A DNA stretch of 64,000 bases, taken from NCBI RefSeq assembly GCF_024810105.1, contig NZ_JANUDX010000001.1, positions 248,001 through 312,000 of the forward strand, written 5' to 3'. The stretch is from Stenotrophomonas sp. BIGb0135 (GTDB lineage: Bacteria > Pseudomonadota > Gammaproteobacteria > Xanthomonadales > Xanthomonadaceae). The position numbers and the translations under genes were made by a program. Of the stretch, positions 35,927-43,410 are shown in pieces. Each line of letters begins with the position of its first letter. Position 1 is the first letter of the stretch. Below the pieces are notes generated by a model, which was not told the DNA's origin, searched no databases, and was given only the letters and a program-made list of their open reading frames with translations.

Positions 35927-36999
35927 AGTTCTTCTCTCACGAATTTGTGTAGGGCGTCACCCTTGGCGATACCTCTGAACCTTCCGGGGTGACCGTCGCG
36001 GAGGATGAGGGCTTCAACGACGTCCGACCACGAATGGCCATATGCGCCGCGCAGAACATTGAGCAAGGGGCCAGCGGACCGGTTGAGCCAGTTCACTGCC
36101 GCCTTGGCGGAAACTTCGACTTGCTTGCGGATCGTCTTAAGGCGGGTGCACACGCCTTGGATCAACTCGCGCATGACGCTGTATGCCCCGCGCAGGTACG
36201 CGCCGGGATCGAGCAGCACATCAAGCGGCACGTCAACGTGCTTGCCGTACAGGCGCACCTCTGCGCGCACCCATGGCGAAGACGGCAGGCCCAACTGCTT
36301 GCCCTTCTCGTAGACGCAAAGCTCTTTATGGCCTTTGCCGCCGATGTAGAGCGTCGAGCCGGTGCCGTGGCCTTCGTCGGACATAAAGCGATGCTTTGGT
36401 GGACAGCCGCCCTCGCAGAAGTCACCAGCGGCAGCGCGCTCTCGGAGCGCATGCACGTCCAGGCGGGTGCCTTCGTAGTCGTCGTGCGCGCAATCAACGC
36501 GGCTGATCTTGGCGCGCAACTGCTGGGACGCCTTGTAGGTGGTGCGCCAGTTCTTGACCCACTTGCAGCCTGCGCCGGTCAGGCTGACGCAGATCGTTTC
36601 CTTGTTGCCGCCAGCGCCGATGCGCCCGACAAGCTCACCCTCGCGGTCGATCAAGACGGCGGACAGGGTGTAGAAATTCCAGTTCTTCTCGCGAAGCGGA
36701 CCGGCGCGAACTTCACCCCGGAAGCCGAACAGCTTGAACAAAAGCAACTCGATGTTGGAGCAACGAAAATCCTCAACAGCGGATTGGGGCATCACAAGTG
36801 TCAGGTAGTCGATAATTGCGGTTTGCTGACACTTTTGGCCCGTGTTACTCCCCGGGCCAACCTGCCCTGCCCCTTCGCGTCTTTCCACCGGCCCAGCCGG
36901 TAAAAACTGCTGTGCTACGCGAGTAGCACACTCAGCCGCAGCGCGACCGCGCGCCCAAAATTCACTCTCTGCAAGCTGCATGCGTGCGGAATCAGTCAC
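35908..36999 (-). CDS. Inovirus replication initiation protein (Rep_trans/RstA-like)
   Basis: About 363 residues. The core starts at TAIIDYLTLVMP and includes KISRVDCAHDDYEG, a conserved block of phage replication initiators of this class, and WVRAEVRLYGKHVDVPLDVLLDPGAYL. It would nick the phage origin for rolling-circle replication. The GTG at 36999 was chosen because GAGG lies nine bases upstream and it overlaps the previous gene's stop; ATG at 36981 is the alternative. An inverted repeat lies inside the early coding part (see 36796-36834). Confidence 0.85.
   Translation of the reverse strand: MTDSARMQLAESEFWARGRAAAECATRVAQQFLPAGPVERREGAGQVGPGSNTGQKCQQTAIIDYLTLVMPQSAVEDFRCSNIELLLFKLFGFRGEVRAGPLREKNWNFYTLSAVLIDREGELVGRIGAGGNKETICVSLTGAGCKWVKNWRTTYKASQQLRAKISRVDCAHDDYEGTRLDVHALRERAAAGDFCEGGCPPKHRFMSDEGHGTGSTLYIGGKGHKELCVYEKGKQLGLPSSPWVRAEVRLYGKHVDVPLDVLLDPGAYLRGAYSVMRELIQGVCTRLKTIRKQVEVSAKAAVNWLNRSAGPLLNVLRGAYGHSWSDVVEALILRDGHPGRFRGIAKGDALHKFVREELCPSAA
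36796..36834. promoter_or_regulatory. Inverted repeat inside rep, matching the phage operator half-site
   Basis: AAGTGTCAG and CTGACACTT, perfect 9-base arms 21 bases apart. The TGTCAG/CTGACA core is the same as in the palindromes upstream of the DUF3693 gene (38281-38338). It may bind the same regulator or be part of the replication origin. Confidence 0.4.
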
Positions 37000-37243
37000 G
37001 GGGCTGCACCTCGTCCTGAGTGAGGCAGACGCAGGTGCGGCGGCAAAAGCAGTAGCCGGGCGTGCATTGAGGCGTTCGCCACAGCCAGCGGTAGGCGCGG
37101 TCGAGCAGCACATCGAGCCAGGCACTGAGTGCGCCCCATGCAGCGCCGATAAGGCCAGCGGCGGCGAGCAGCCCGAACACGATGAACACGCCGTCCGTCT
37201 GCGGCAGAAGGTCGCTGGCGATGCACGACAGGGCGTCAGACAT
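36992..37243 (-). CDS. Inovirus small membrane protein
   Basis: 83 residues with a hydrophobic segment (GVFIVFGLLAAAGLIGAAWGALSAWL) and a cysteine-rich C-terminal part (QCTPGYCFCRRTCVCLTQDE). Coupled by overlap to the gene before it (ATGTCTGA) and to rep after it (GTGACTGA). Function unknown; it belongs to the early replication operon. Confidence 0.6.
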   Translation of the reverse strand: MSDALSCIASDLLPQTDGVFIVFGLLAAAGLIGAAWGALSAWLDVLLDRAYRWLWRTPQCTPGYCFCRRTCVCLTQDEVQPRD

Positions 37244-37445
37244 TGCGCGCCTCGATCCGTGCCAGATCGCGGGCGGTTCGCTGGGCGAGTTCGGCGCGTG
37301 CCAGGGCAACAAGATTGGCCTGCCGGGCAGCGCTGGAACGCTGGGAGGCGCGGTGATGCGCCAGCCAGCTAACCAGCCGGGAGGCCCCAAAGGCCAGCAG
37401 TATGCATGCGCCGATCAGGCACAGGGTGCAGATGACGGCGCTCAT
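37236..37445 (-). CDS. Inovirus small membrane protein, first gene of the rep operon
   Basis: 69 residues: one membrane helix (ICTLCLIGACILLAFGASRLVSWL) followed by a basic helical tail (RQANLVALARAELAQRTARD). ATG 37445 lies 41 bases from the divergent gene at 37487, so the operon promoter must be within or close to this short space. Function unknown. Confidence 0.6.
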   Translation of the reverse strand: MSAVICTLCLIGACILLAFGASRLVSWLAHHRASQRSSAARQANLVALARAELAQRTARDLARIEARNV

Positions 37446-37486
37446 GCGAGAATCCCCCCATCCGGAAAACCGACTGAGGGGGCGGC

Positions 37487-38203
37487 ATGACGAACTGGAG
37501 CACAAGGAAGATTGAAGTCAGAGACGTGCTGGTCGTCAGCGTGATAGCGGCCCTTTGGGGTGCCGTGCTCAGTTGGTTGATCTTCGCGTGGACCGGTGAA
37601 CCTGCGAAGACTTTTGACATTGGCAGCGTCTCCGACTGGGCCGCGGCTGCCGGTACGTGGGTCATTGGCTATGGGGCGTGGAAGTACGCAAAGGAATCGC
37701 ACTTGCAACGCGTGGCAGAGGTTCGCAGCACGCTGAGGAGGGAGAATAATGCTCTCTTGAACAAGCTCAAGATTGCGAAGAACAGGGCTGCGGCGGCGGC
37801 TCGGGGCAGATCCTCGATCGGAGACTTTTTCGAGCGTGAAGACTCCGAACGCACCCTGCTTAACGCACGTGCACGAGTTGAGGTCGCCGAAAAGTTCTTG
37901 ACGCGCCTCCACTGGGACGACGCGGAGAAGGTTGTTCTTTATCCAGGCGCTCTGGATGTTCTTGACAAACTTGAGGTACGCGTGGCGGCCTTTCTGGACA
38001 TGGCTGCGCGCTTTCGAGATGAGTATCCCGAGATTACAACTGACCCCGTAACGGACGACACCCTTTGGATTGCTTACCTGATCGAACAGGCGAACGCCGC
38101 CGGGGCCCTGAGTGACGAGCTGGTCGGTCTGATTGAAGCGCAACATGCGGGAGTTAGCGATGCGATGCAGGAGAATGATCTGCCGCACATAGACGTCAAA
38201 TGA
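37487..38203 (+). CDS. Membrane protein of unknown function, prophage cargo
   Basis: 238 residues with two hydrophobic segments near the N-terminus (LVVSVIAALWGAVLSWLIFAW; WAAAAGTWVIGYGAWKYA) and a long soluble, partly coiled region with many charged residues. This two-helix plus coiled-coil plan is common among phage- and plasmid-borne proteins of unknown role. It is on the opposite strand to the replication and coat genes and between rep and the regulator. A role in superinfection exclusion or host takeover is possible but not shown. Confidence 0.6.
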   Translation: MTNWSTRKIEVRDVLVVSVIAALWGAVLSWLIFAWTGEPAKTFDIGSVSDWAAAAGTWVIGYGAWKYAKESHLQRVAEVRSTLRRENNALLNKLKIAKNRAAAAARGRSSIGDFFEREDSERTLLNARARVEVAEKFLTRLHWDDAEKVVLYPGALDVLDKLEVRVAAFLDMAARFRDEYPEITTDPVTDDTLWIAYLIEQANAAGALSDELVGLIEAQHAGVSDAMQENDLPHIDVK

Positions 38204-38234
38204 CTTCGGATCCCGCATGTCCACCCCCTCTCTA

Positions 38235-38266
38235 GCCCCTAGAAGCCACGCTAGCGGCTTAGGGGC
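38235..38266. promoter_or_regulatory. Bulged hairpin in the phage intergenic region
   Basis: GCCCCTA pairs with the complementary AGGGGC side and AAGCC with GGCTT, with a two-base bulge. It lies in the only sizeable non-coding stretch of the prophage. Filamentous phages keep replication origins and the packaging signal as hairpins in such a region, so this is the best candidate seen. Confidence 0.4.
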
Positions 38267-38280
38267 CGGCTGACGGGCGA

Positions 38281-38338
38281 TGTCAGCAGTGTGCTGACAT
38301 CAGGGCGCGAATGTATGCTGGGTGCTGACACTGTGTCA
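38281..38338 (+). promoter_or_regulatory. Two palindromic operator candidates before the DUF3693 gene
   Basis: TGTCAGCAGTGTGCTGACA at 38281-38299 is a perfect interrupted palindrome, and TGACACTGTGTCA at 38326-38338 is a perfect 13-base palindrome. Both share the TGACA core and lie 14-70 bases before the regulator ATG, as expected for autorepression by a dimeric HTH protein. Confidence 0.65.
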
Positions 38339-38351
38339 ACCGGGTGCTTAC

Positions 38352-38723
38352 ATGAGCCAGAGCTACGACCTCTTCTGCCGCTGGAAACACGTTAAGAAGA
38401 TCCAGAGCGACAACGCTGGTGCCATCGCTTTGGGGGTGACCCGCGCGACGGTTTCTAGCTGGAAACAAGGGAAAAATGCGGAAATCCAGTACATCGAGCA
38501 GATGGCGTTGGAGATCGGTGACAGCCCCGAAACGTGGTCCGCTCTGGTTATGGCCGAGCGCAGTAATTCGGAGGCCGAGAAAGCGGCTTGGAAGCGAATT
38601 GCGCAGAAGTTAGCGTCGGTCGCTATGGCCCTAGCGCTGGGGGTAGGCTTCGCCTCGCCTCGCGAAGTACAGGCAGCCGTGGGCGGCTTTGATGTGGCAC
38701 CTTCTATACATTATGCGAAATGA
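38352..38723 (+). CDS. DUF3693-family phage regulator (HTH), truncated by integration
   Basis: 123 residues in the prophage. The N-terminal part has a Cro/CI-like helix-turn-helix (DNAGAIALGVTRATVSSWKQG), followed by the DUF3693 region (IQYIEQMALEIGDSPETWSALVMAERS) and a hydrophobic helix (LASVAMALALGVGFAS). The last codons (SIHYAK and stop) are supplied by the attachment site: the TGA is formed by the junction with flanking DNA. In the circular phage the same frame continues past attP for 37 more residues to 30340. The two palindromes upstream are its probable operators. Confidence 0.75.
   Translation: MSQSYDLFCRWKHVKKIQSDNAGAIALGVTRATVSSWKQGKNAEIQYIEQMALEIGDSPETWSALVMAERSNSEAEKAAWKRIAQKLASVAMALALGVGFASPREVQAAVGGFDVAPSIHYAK
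38705..38721. other. Partial dif copy at the prophage right end (att)
   Basis: TATACATTATGCGAAAT is identical to 30211-30227, the central region plus one recombinase arm. The other arm is replaced by phage sequence, so only one half-site is good. This is the usual product of single-strand inovirus integration at dif. Confidence 0.85.
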
Positions 38724-38956
38724 CGTAACGGCCCGTCTGGAGGGGTTCGCAGGCTCCCGCTGGCGCTGGATCAAGCTCTGAATCGGCTTTTGCTTCCCTA
38801 CTCGTTCTCCCAACAAGACGAGATTGCAGCATGAGCGAGATGGACCCGCACGACCGTATCGACCTAACAGGCCACATGTTCACCCCCGAGGGCCACAGCC
38901 TCGAACCTTGCGACGTGACCTGGTGGTCGTTGAGCTGCAACATTGTCCGGGAATAG
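38722..38956 (+). pseudogene. Degraded second copy of the phage left end with shortened DUF3653 gene
   Basis: The sequence right of the partial dif matches that right of the complete dif (TGGCGCTGGATCAAGCTCTG in both), so a related phage was once inserted in tandem. The tail frame is now stopped (RWRWIKL then TGA). The DUF3653 copy from ATG 38831 has lost about ten residues of the PWAGFGFQAG part and ends after 41 codons (CNIVRE, TAG). Confidence 0.7.
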
Positions 38957-38959
38957 CGG

Positions 38960-39526
38960 CTACACCCCGACAGCCTGGAAAGTCACGACCTGCGCGATGG
39001 CGATGACATACACGACGCATGCCACCACTGCCACGACTTGGATCATGCAGAGGACTTTAGTCCACTCAACTGCGCGAATTAGAGTATCCCGGCTAGCTAT
39101 GTCGAGAGGTTTCTTGAGTTCGGACCTCATCCTGCGGCGCACTTGCCAAGGCAATATTTGGAGAATTGCAAGCTGCACGCCTTGTGGCAAAGGGTTCACG
39201 TGTGAAGGCATCTCATTGCCAAATGCTTTAACAGCCTGCTCGTATCCGTCCCGAGCAGCATTGTGGCTGATCAAACGATATTTGACCCAGAAGCCGAGCA
39301 TTATTCCGAAGCCAAGGAGGCCAAGGATGTTTAAGAGTGGCAGAACGCCGCTGCCCACGACGGGCGTCATACGATCTGAATTGGAGAGCACGAGGGCGAA
39401 GGCGGCGGCGCAGCCGCCCGTAATCCAACCAGAGAATTGCCCTGCTTCCTTCGCCACGCTGAACGCTGCCGCCCTGCAAATTACCAGGGCGGCCGCCTTT
39501 TCACTTTCGGTGGGTGAAATGCTCAT
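38960..39526 (-). CDS. Membrane protein of unknown function next to phage remnant
   Basis: 188 residues from ATG 39526, with GGGGAG upstream. Hydrophobic segments are visible at about 40-60, 68-90 and 165-185 (LCMIQVVAVVACVVYVIAIAQVV), and a basic loop (WQVRRRMRSELKK) lies between. No family recognised. It lies against the degraded phage copy and is less GC-rich than the host genes, so it may be cargo left from an earlier phage. Confidence 0.55.
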   Translation of the reverse strand: MSISPTESEKAAALVICRAAAFSVAKEAGQFSGWITGGCAAAFALVLSNSDRMTPVVGSGVLPLLNILGLLGFGIMLGFWVKYRLISHNAARDGYEQAVKAFGNEMPSHVNPLPQGVQLAILQILPWQVRRRMRSELKKPLDIASRDTLIRAVEWTKVLCMIQVVAVVACVVYVIAIAQVVTFQAVGV

Positions 39527-39795
39527 CTTCGCTCCCCTGTATCGAGCAGTGGTTATTGCAGCAGCCAAGAAAGAAATCAATGCCCTGCCTTTCCTGCTAT
39601 TCGCCAGCGTAGCGATTCTGCACCCTCACCGCCTGCACAACCCGCTCTGCCTGCATACGCCGCAGCCGTTCAACATAGGCCAGTCGTCGACGCGACCCCC
39701 GCCTTTCATTGGCGCCAGGTCACTCCGCGGCACATTCCTGCACCCAACCGGGTTCACCCACTAGAATGGCTGCCGGCTTCTCTTGGGCATGGGAC

Positions 39796-40095
39796 ATGGA
39801 CGACCAACGCACGGCAAACGCGATTCATACGATCTGGTGGCAGGTGGCGCTCGGCGGCTTCCTTGCGCTTACCGCCCACAGTGTCGTGGAGGCGGCGTAC
39901 GCCAGGTACCAGCTTCAACAGGTTACTCGGCAGTTCGAGGCGGACCTCAAGGCGATGCCCTCCTCGCTTTTGCCGGACGCGCCGACGCCGCCGCGCGAGC
40001 ACCCCATGCCATTGCGCCAGAACGAGCGCTGCATACAGGGGCGCCGGTTTGAGCGGGTGCAGAACGGCTGGAGGCAGATCAATGCCCCGTGCTAG
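39796..40095 (+). CDS. Small membrane-anchored protein of unknown function
   Basis: 99 residues: one membrane helix near the N-terminus (WWQVALGGFLALTAHSVVEAAY), then a soluble part ending CIQGRRFERVQNGWRQINAPC, with a cysteine at each end of the tail. An earlier ATG at 39766 would add ten residues. The tail pattern is seen in small periplasmic hypothetical proteins of this group, but no function is known to me. Confidence 0.5.
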   Translation: MDDQRTANAIHTIWWQVALGGFLALTAHSVVEAAYARYQLQQVTRQFEADLKAMPSSLLPDAPTPPREHPMPLRQNERCIQGRRFERVQNGWRQINAPC

Positions 40096-40140
40096 GTCGC
40101 GCATGCCGCGTGCATTGGCCGCAGACCCACGGGCACGAGC

Positions 40141-40704
40141 GTGAGCGCTGGCGATACGGGCCGCAGCGCCGCCCGCTGGATAGCGCTCGTGGTGTTTCTG
40201 GTCATGTTGTTCGGCATTCCGCACAATTCGCCGTGGTTTGGCCTGGTGCTGCTGTATCTGCTGCTGGGTGCGCTGTATGTCGTCGGCGCGATCCTGTGGG
40301 TGGCCCTGCGTAGCCGCGGCGCGGCAGCGGCCCTCGGTCGTACGCCGCCGGTGCGCGCGTTGCTTCCTCGCGAGAAGGAGGCGCTTGACTGGTTTGGCCA
40401 GCCAGAGCGGGCAATCTGGCGCATGCCGCGCGGGAACGTGGTGGACCTGCTGGCTGCCGTGCGCGCCGCTGGCGCGGCGCCTTCGGTCCACGCGCTGAGC
40501 GGTCCGTTCGTGCGGACGGCGAGTGCCGGGGTGTATGAGCGGCGCGATTGCATCGGCGGCGTCGAGGTCCTATTGCTGCCGGGCGCAGAACAGCACCTGC
40601 GCCCGGGCAATGACGCGGATGTTCTGCTGTGTGGGCGGTTCGCGGTCGTGCTTGCCCTGAACAAGACGTGGCGTATTGATCAGGCGCGCTCGCTGCTGAA
40701 ATAG
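40141..40704 (+). CDS. Membrane protein of unknown function
   Basis: 187 residues from a GTG. Two hydrophobic helices (WIALVVFLVMLFGIPH; FGLVLLYLLLGALYVVGAILWVAL) are followed by a soluble domain of about 120 residues with RPGNDADVLLCGRFAVVLALNKTWRID. No family recognised. It ends about 20 bases before the converging lipoprotein gene. Confidence 0.5.
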   Translation: MSAGDTGRSAARWIALVVFLVMLFGIPHNSPWFGLVLLYLLLGALYVVGAILWVALRSRGAAAALGRTPPVRALLPREKEALDWFGQPERAIWRMPRGNVVDLLAAVRAAGAAPSVHALSGPFVRTASAGVYERRDCIGGVEVLLLPGAEQHLRPGNDADVLLCGRFAVVLALNKTWRIDQARSLLK

Positions 40705-40723
40705 GCGCGGCGGGGTTCGCCCG

Positions 40724-41413
40724 TCAGCCGGTCCAGTCCGCCGCCCCGTGCTCGATATCCACCCAGTCACTGCACAGCAGCTGCGTCCGGGGGATGGCGG
40801 TTGCAATGCGTACCGGACCGTCCTTGCCGTTGATCGCGCCCTCGAACTGTCCGTCGCTCATCGGCGCGACCGGGATGCAGAGGCGGACACGCTTGATCGC
40901 GTCGGCGCCCGGCAGGGTTTCCCATGCTTCCACCTGCACCCTGCCCTTCGGGGTCAGCTCCAGTGCCAGCAGCCGGGCATCGGGCGTGCCCGTGGGCTGC
41001 GCCGGGAAGTCCAGCGTGACATCACCGTTCTCGATCCGGATCGTCGGCCGCGCCACCTTCCCGGTCGGCCCGACCGCATCGAGCGACGTGTCGAGGCTGC
41101 CACGGTCGAATACGGCAAGCGGGGCGGCGCCGTCGTTGGTCAGGGTGTAGCGGAAATCGAGCAGGCGGTTCTCGGTGTAGTAACGGAACTGCGCAACCAG
41201 GACGGCGAGCAGTCGGCGGCTGTCTGCCGCGGCCTGCGGATGGGGGGCGGAATCGTGCGGCATGGCGGGGGTGACCGTTCCTTGGAGTGTGTGGCCGTGG
41301 CTGCAGCCACTGAGGAGCGCAGCGAGCAACAGGGCTGGCAGCGCAGCGTGGCGGACGCGTGCGGCAGTGTGCTGGCGCGGCGTGGGAGGTGCAGGTTGGT
41401 GGGAGCGATGCAT
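40724..41413 (-). CDS. Lipoprotein downstream of the M91 peptidase gene
   Basis: 229 residues. The signal peptide ends in a lipobox LLSGC, so the mature protein is lipid-anchored. The rest is beta-rich (RYTLTNDGAAPLAVFDRG, PTIRIENGDVTLDF) and contains two further cysteines (VRLCIP, LLCSDW). It starts eight bases after the metallopeptidase stop, so both are in one operon. A protective or accessory role for the peptidase is possible but not shown. Confidence 0.6.
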   Translation of the reverse strand: MHRSHQPAPPTPRQHTAARVRHAALPALLLAALLSGCSHGHTLQGTVTPAMPHDSAPHPQAAADSRRLLAVLVAQFRYYTENRLLDFRYTLTNDGAAPLAVFDRGSLDTSLDAVGPTGKVARPTIRIENGDVTLDFPAQPTGTPDARLLALELTPKGRVQVEAWETLPGADAIKRVRLCIPVAPMSDGQFEGAINGKDGPVRIATAIPRTQLLCSDWVDIEHGAADWTG

Positions 41414-41421
41414 GCAGGTGC

Positions 41422-43278
41422 TCAGCGTTCCAGGACGGGCTCGGCGCGGCCCTGCGCGTGTTCCGGTACGGGCGCCCCACGTTCGGCAGCGGCGTCCATC
41501 TGCTGTTGGAACTGGCGGCCTGCGTCGCTGTCCATCAGGCCCTCCAGGGCCTTGCCGAGGGCTGCGTCATCGCCGCGTCGGGAGGCGTCGAACAATGCGT
41601 CAAGGTGGGCGCCATGCGTGTGCGGGTGGGCGCTGGCCGGCGCGGCATTCGGTTGGCCAGGCGACACCAGGGCGCCAGGGCCGACGCTGTACTCGGTGCG
41701 GTCGGGCAGCCCCATCTCGCGGCGGACGGCGTTTTCGGTCAAGGGCGCCGGGTTGGCCTGGGTCGGCGGCGTGGCCGGGTCGTTGTCGAAGTCGAAGCTG
41801 GCACCGTCGTGCGGCAGGCCGACCGCCTGGCGCTCCCATTGCCCGACGGCACCACTGCGGCCGTCGGTGTCGGCGCCCCGGTACATGTCCGGTTGCAGGG
41901 TGCCGTTGACCACGTTGTAGGCATGCGACAACTCGTGCTGGAGGATCACGCCCGGTGCCGGGAAATGATCGCTGTGGAAGCTGGGGTTGTAATGGACCAT
42001 CGCCGGCGTGCCGGCACCGGCCACCATCGCCCCGGTTTCCGGATCCGGCTCGAGGAACATGTCATCGTGCATCTGTAGCGGCTGGCCCGGACCGGCCGGA
42101 TGGCCGCCGGCCGCGCCATTGGTCTCGTTGGTCAGTTCGGCGATGGTGACGGCGTTGCCCTTGCCTACCGGCGGCGCAGCCGCGGCCTGGTCGAGTGCGG
42201 CCAGCATCTGGCGCCCGGCCGGCGAGCCGCGCATCTGTTCCAGGTCGGCTTCCACGCGTTCGCGGAAGCTGTCGGACCCGGAAATCAGGATGCTGGACCC
42301 AAGCGAGGGGTCATGCGCACCCGGGTCGACGACACGGTTGCCAGCGCCCTCGGCGGCCGACACGGTGTCCTCGCCTGCCCTGCCATACACCACGTCCTGG
42401 CCACCGCTGTTGTGCACGGTGTCGGTGCCAGCCCCGGCGTAGATGTGGTCGACGTCGGCGCCGCCACGCAGGGTGTCGTTGCCGAGACCCCCTGAGAGAA
42501 CGTCGCGACCCTCCTCGCCATCGATGACGTCGTTGCCGCGGCCACCGTCGAGAACGTCGTTGCCGCGCCCACCACGGATGCGGTCGTTATCGTCGCCACC
42601 GTAGACGACGTCGTTGCCGGCCCCCGCATCGATGCGATCGTTGCCAGCGCCGCCGGACACGTCATCGCGGCCGTTGCCGGTGAGGATCGTGTCGTCGCCG
42701 CGGCCTCCGTCGACGCGATCATTGCCGGAGCCGGTGATGATCACATCGTCGCCATCGCCGCCGCGCACGTCCATGTCCACGCGCACGGTGCCGGCGCTGG
42801 CGACGGTCTGCACGTAGAAGGGATCGACGCCCTCGGTCAATGCCGGCGTGGTGTTGCTGGCAATGATGCGGTCGTTGCCGCCGTTGCTGCGCACGCCCAG
42901 TTCCTGGTCGCGGCCCAGGGTCAGTTCATAGGCCTGGCCGTTGACGGTCGCGGCCAGCACCCCATCGGGACGCTGGCTCAATCGGATGTCATCGTCCCTG
43001 TCGCCGGTGTGCAGGGTCATGACATCGTCGAACTGGTTGCCGCCGGTCACCCGCTCGCGGGTGATGCGGACCTGGTCGTCTCCGGTTCGCCCGTTGTCGT
43101 ACAGCAGGTCACTACGGGTCGGCTTGCCGTCCGGGGTCATGCCGATCACCGGCGTGCCGATGGGCGAGCCCGCGCCATTGACCGCAATCGGCGGCGGCGG
43201 TGGCGGTGCGCCGCCCGCGCCCGAGGTTCCCGTTGCGGTAGAAGCGTCCGTTGCCATCTGCGCATCCCATTCGTCCAT
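41422..43278 (-). CDS. RTX-repeat protein with M91 zinc metallopeptidase domain
   Basis: 618 residues. The N-terminal 170 residues include a proline-rich start and a TRSDLLYDNGRTGDDQVRI region. At about 170-300 there are many calcium-binding nonapeptides (GGxGxD-type: GGAGNDRIDAGAGNDVVYGG). The C-terminal half has the zinc motif HELSHAY (about residue 445) plus ALMH-like loop sequences typical of the M91 group, whose known members include the NleD effectors. There is no signal peptide. RTX repeats without a signal suggest type I or other non-classical secretion. No secretion genes lie nearby. Confidence 0.8.
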   Translation of the reverse strand: MDEWDAQMATDASTATGTSGAGGAPPPPPPIAVNGAGSPIGTPVIGMTPDGKPTRSDLLYDNGRTGDDQVRITRERVTGGNQFDDVMTLHTGDRDDDIRLSQRPDGVLAATVNGQAYELTLGRDQELGVRSNGGNDRIIASNTTPALTEGVDPFYVQTVASAGTVRVDMDVRGGDGDDVIITGSGNDRVDGGRGDDTILTGNGRDDVSGGAGNDRIDAGAGNDVVYGGDDNDRIRGGRGNDVLDGGRGNDVIDGEEGRDVLSGGLGNDTLRGGADVDHIYAGAGTDTVHNSGGQDVVYGRAGEDTVSAAEGAGNRVVDPGAHDPSLGSSILISGSDSFRERVEADLEQMRGSPAGRQMLAALDQAAAAPPVGKGNAVTIAELTNETNGAAGGHPAGPGQPLQMHDDMFLEPDPETGAMVAGAGTPAMVHYNPSFHSDHFPAPGVILQHELSHAYNVVNGTLQPDMYRGADTDGRSGAVGQWERQAVGLPHDGASFDFDNDPATPPTQANPAPLTENAVRREMGLPDRTEYSVGPGALVSPGQPNAAPASAHPHTHGAHLDALFDASRRGDDAALGKALEGLMDSDAGRQFQQQMDAAAERGAPVPEHAQGRAEPVLER

Positions 43279-43357
43279 GTGATGAGGCGCAATATATACG
43301 AGGGCTCGCCGCGGCGTGAAGGACGGGTGTCACGCGGCGCTGGCGAGCCACACAAAA

Positions 43358-43385
43358 ACGGCAGGCCGTAGCACCGGCCTGCCGT
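43358..43385 (-). terminator. Strong terminator after the outer-membrane protein gene
   Basis: ACGGCAGGCCG and CGGCCTGCCGT form a perfect 11-bp stem with a 6-base loop. On the minus strand it is followed by TTTTTG. It lies 25 bases after the stop of the gene at 43411-43959. Confidence 0.85.
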
Positions 43386-43410
43386 CATCGGGTCACGCGG
43401 GGCGCGACGA

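Larger units (their letters stand above)
30228..38721. mobile_element. Inovirus (filamentous phage) prophage integrated at dif
   Basis: 8494 bases between the complete dif and a 17-base partial copy (TATACATTATGCGAAAT). Genes on the minus strand follow the usual order of Xanthomonas/Stenotrophomonas filamentous phages: small genes, Rep, ssDNA-binding protein, small coat genes, major coat, adsorption protein, pVI-like DUF2523 protein, Zot. Regulators sit at both ends on the plus strand. There is no integrase, consistent with use of host XerCD. All structural genes look intact, so the phage may be active. An HEPN gene, an HTH gene and a 238-residue membrane protein are extra cargo. Confidence 0.9.

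Noticed and set aside
42280..42790. Tandem short repeats resembling a CRISPR or satellite array
   Set aside because: The period is nine codons' worth of RTX nonapeptides (27 bases) in frame, with codon-level variation. There are no constant repeats with unique spacers.
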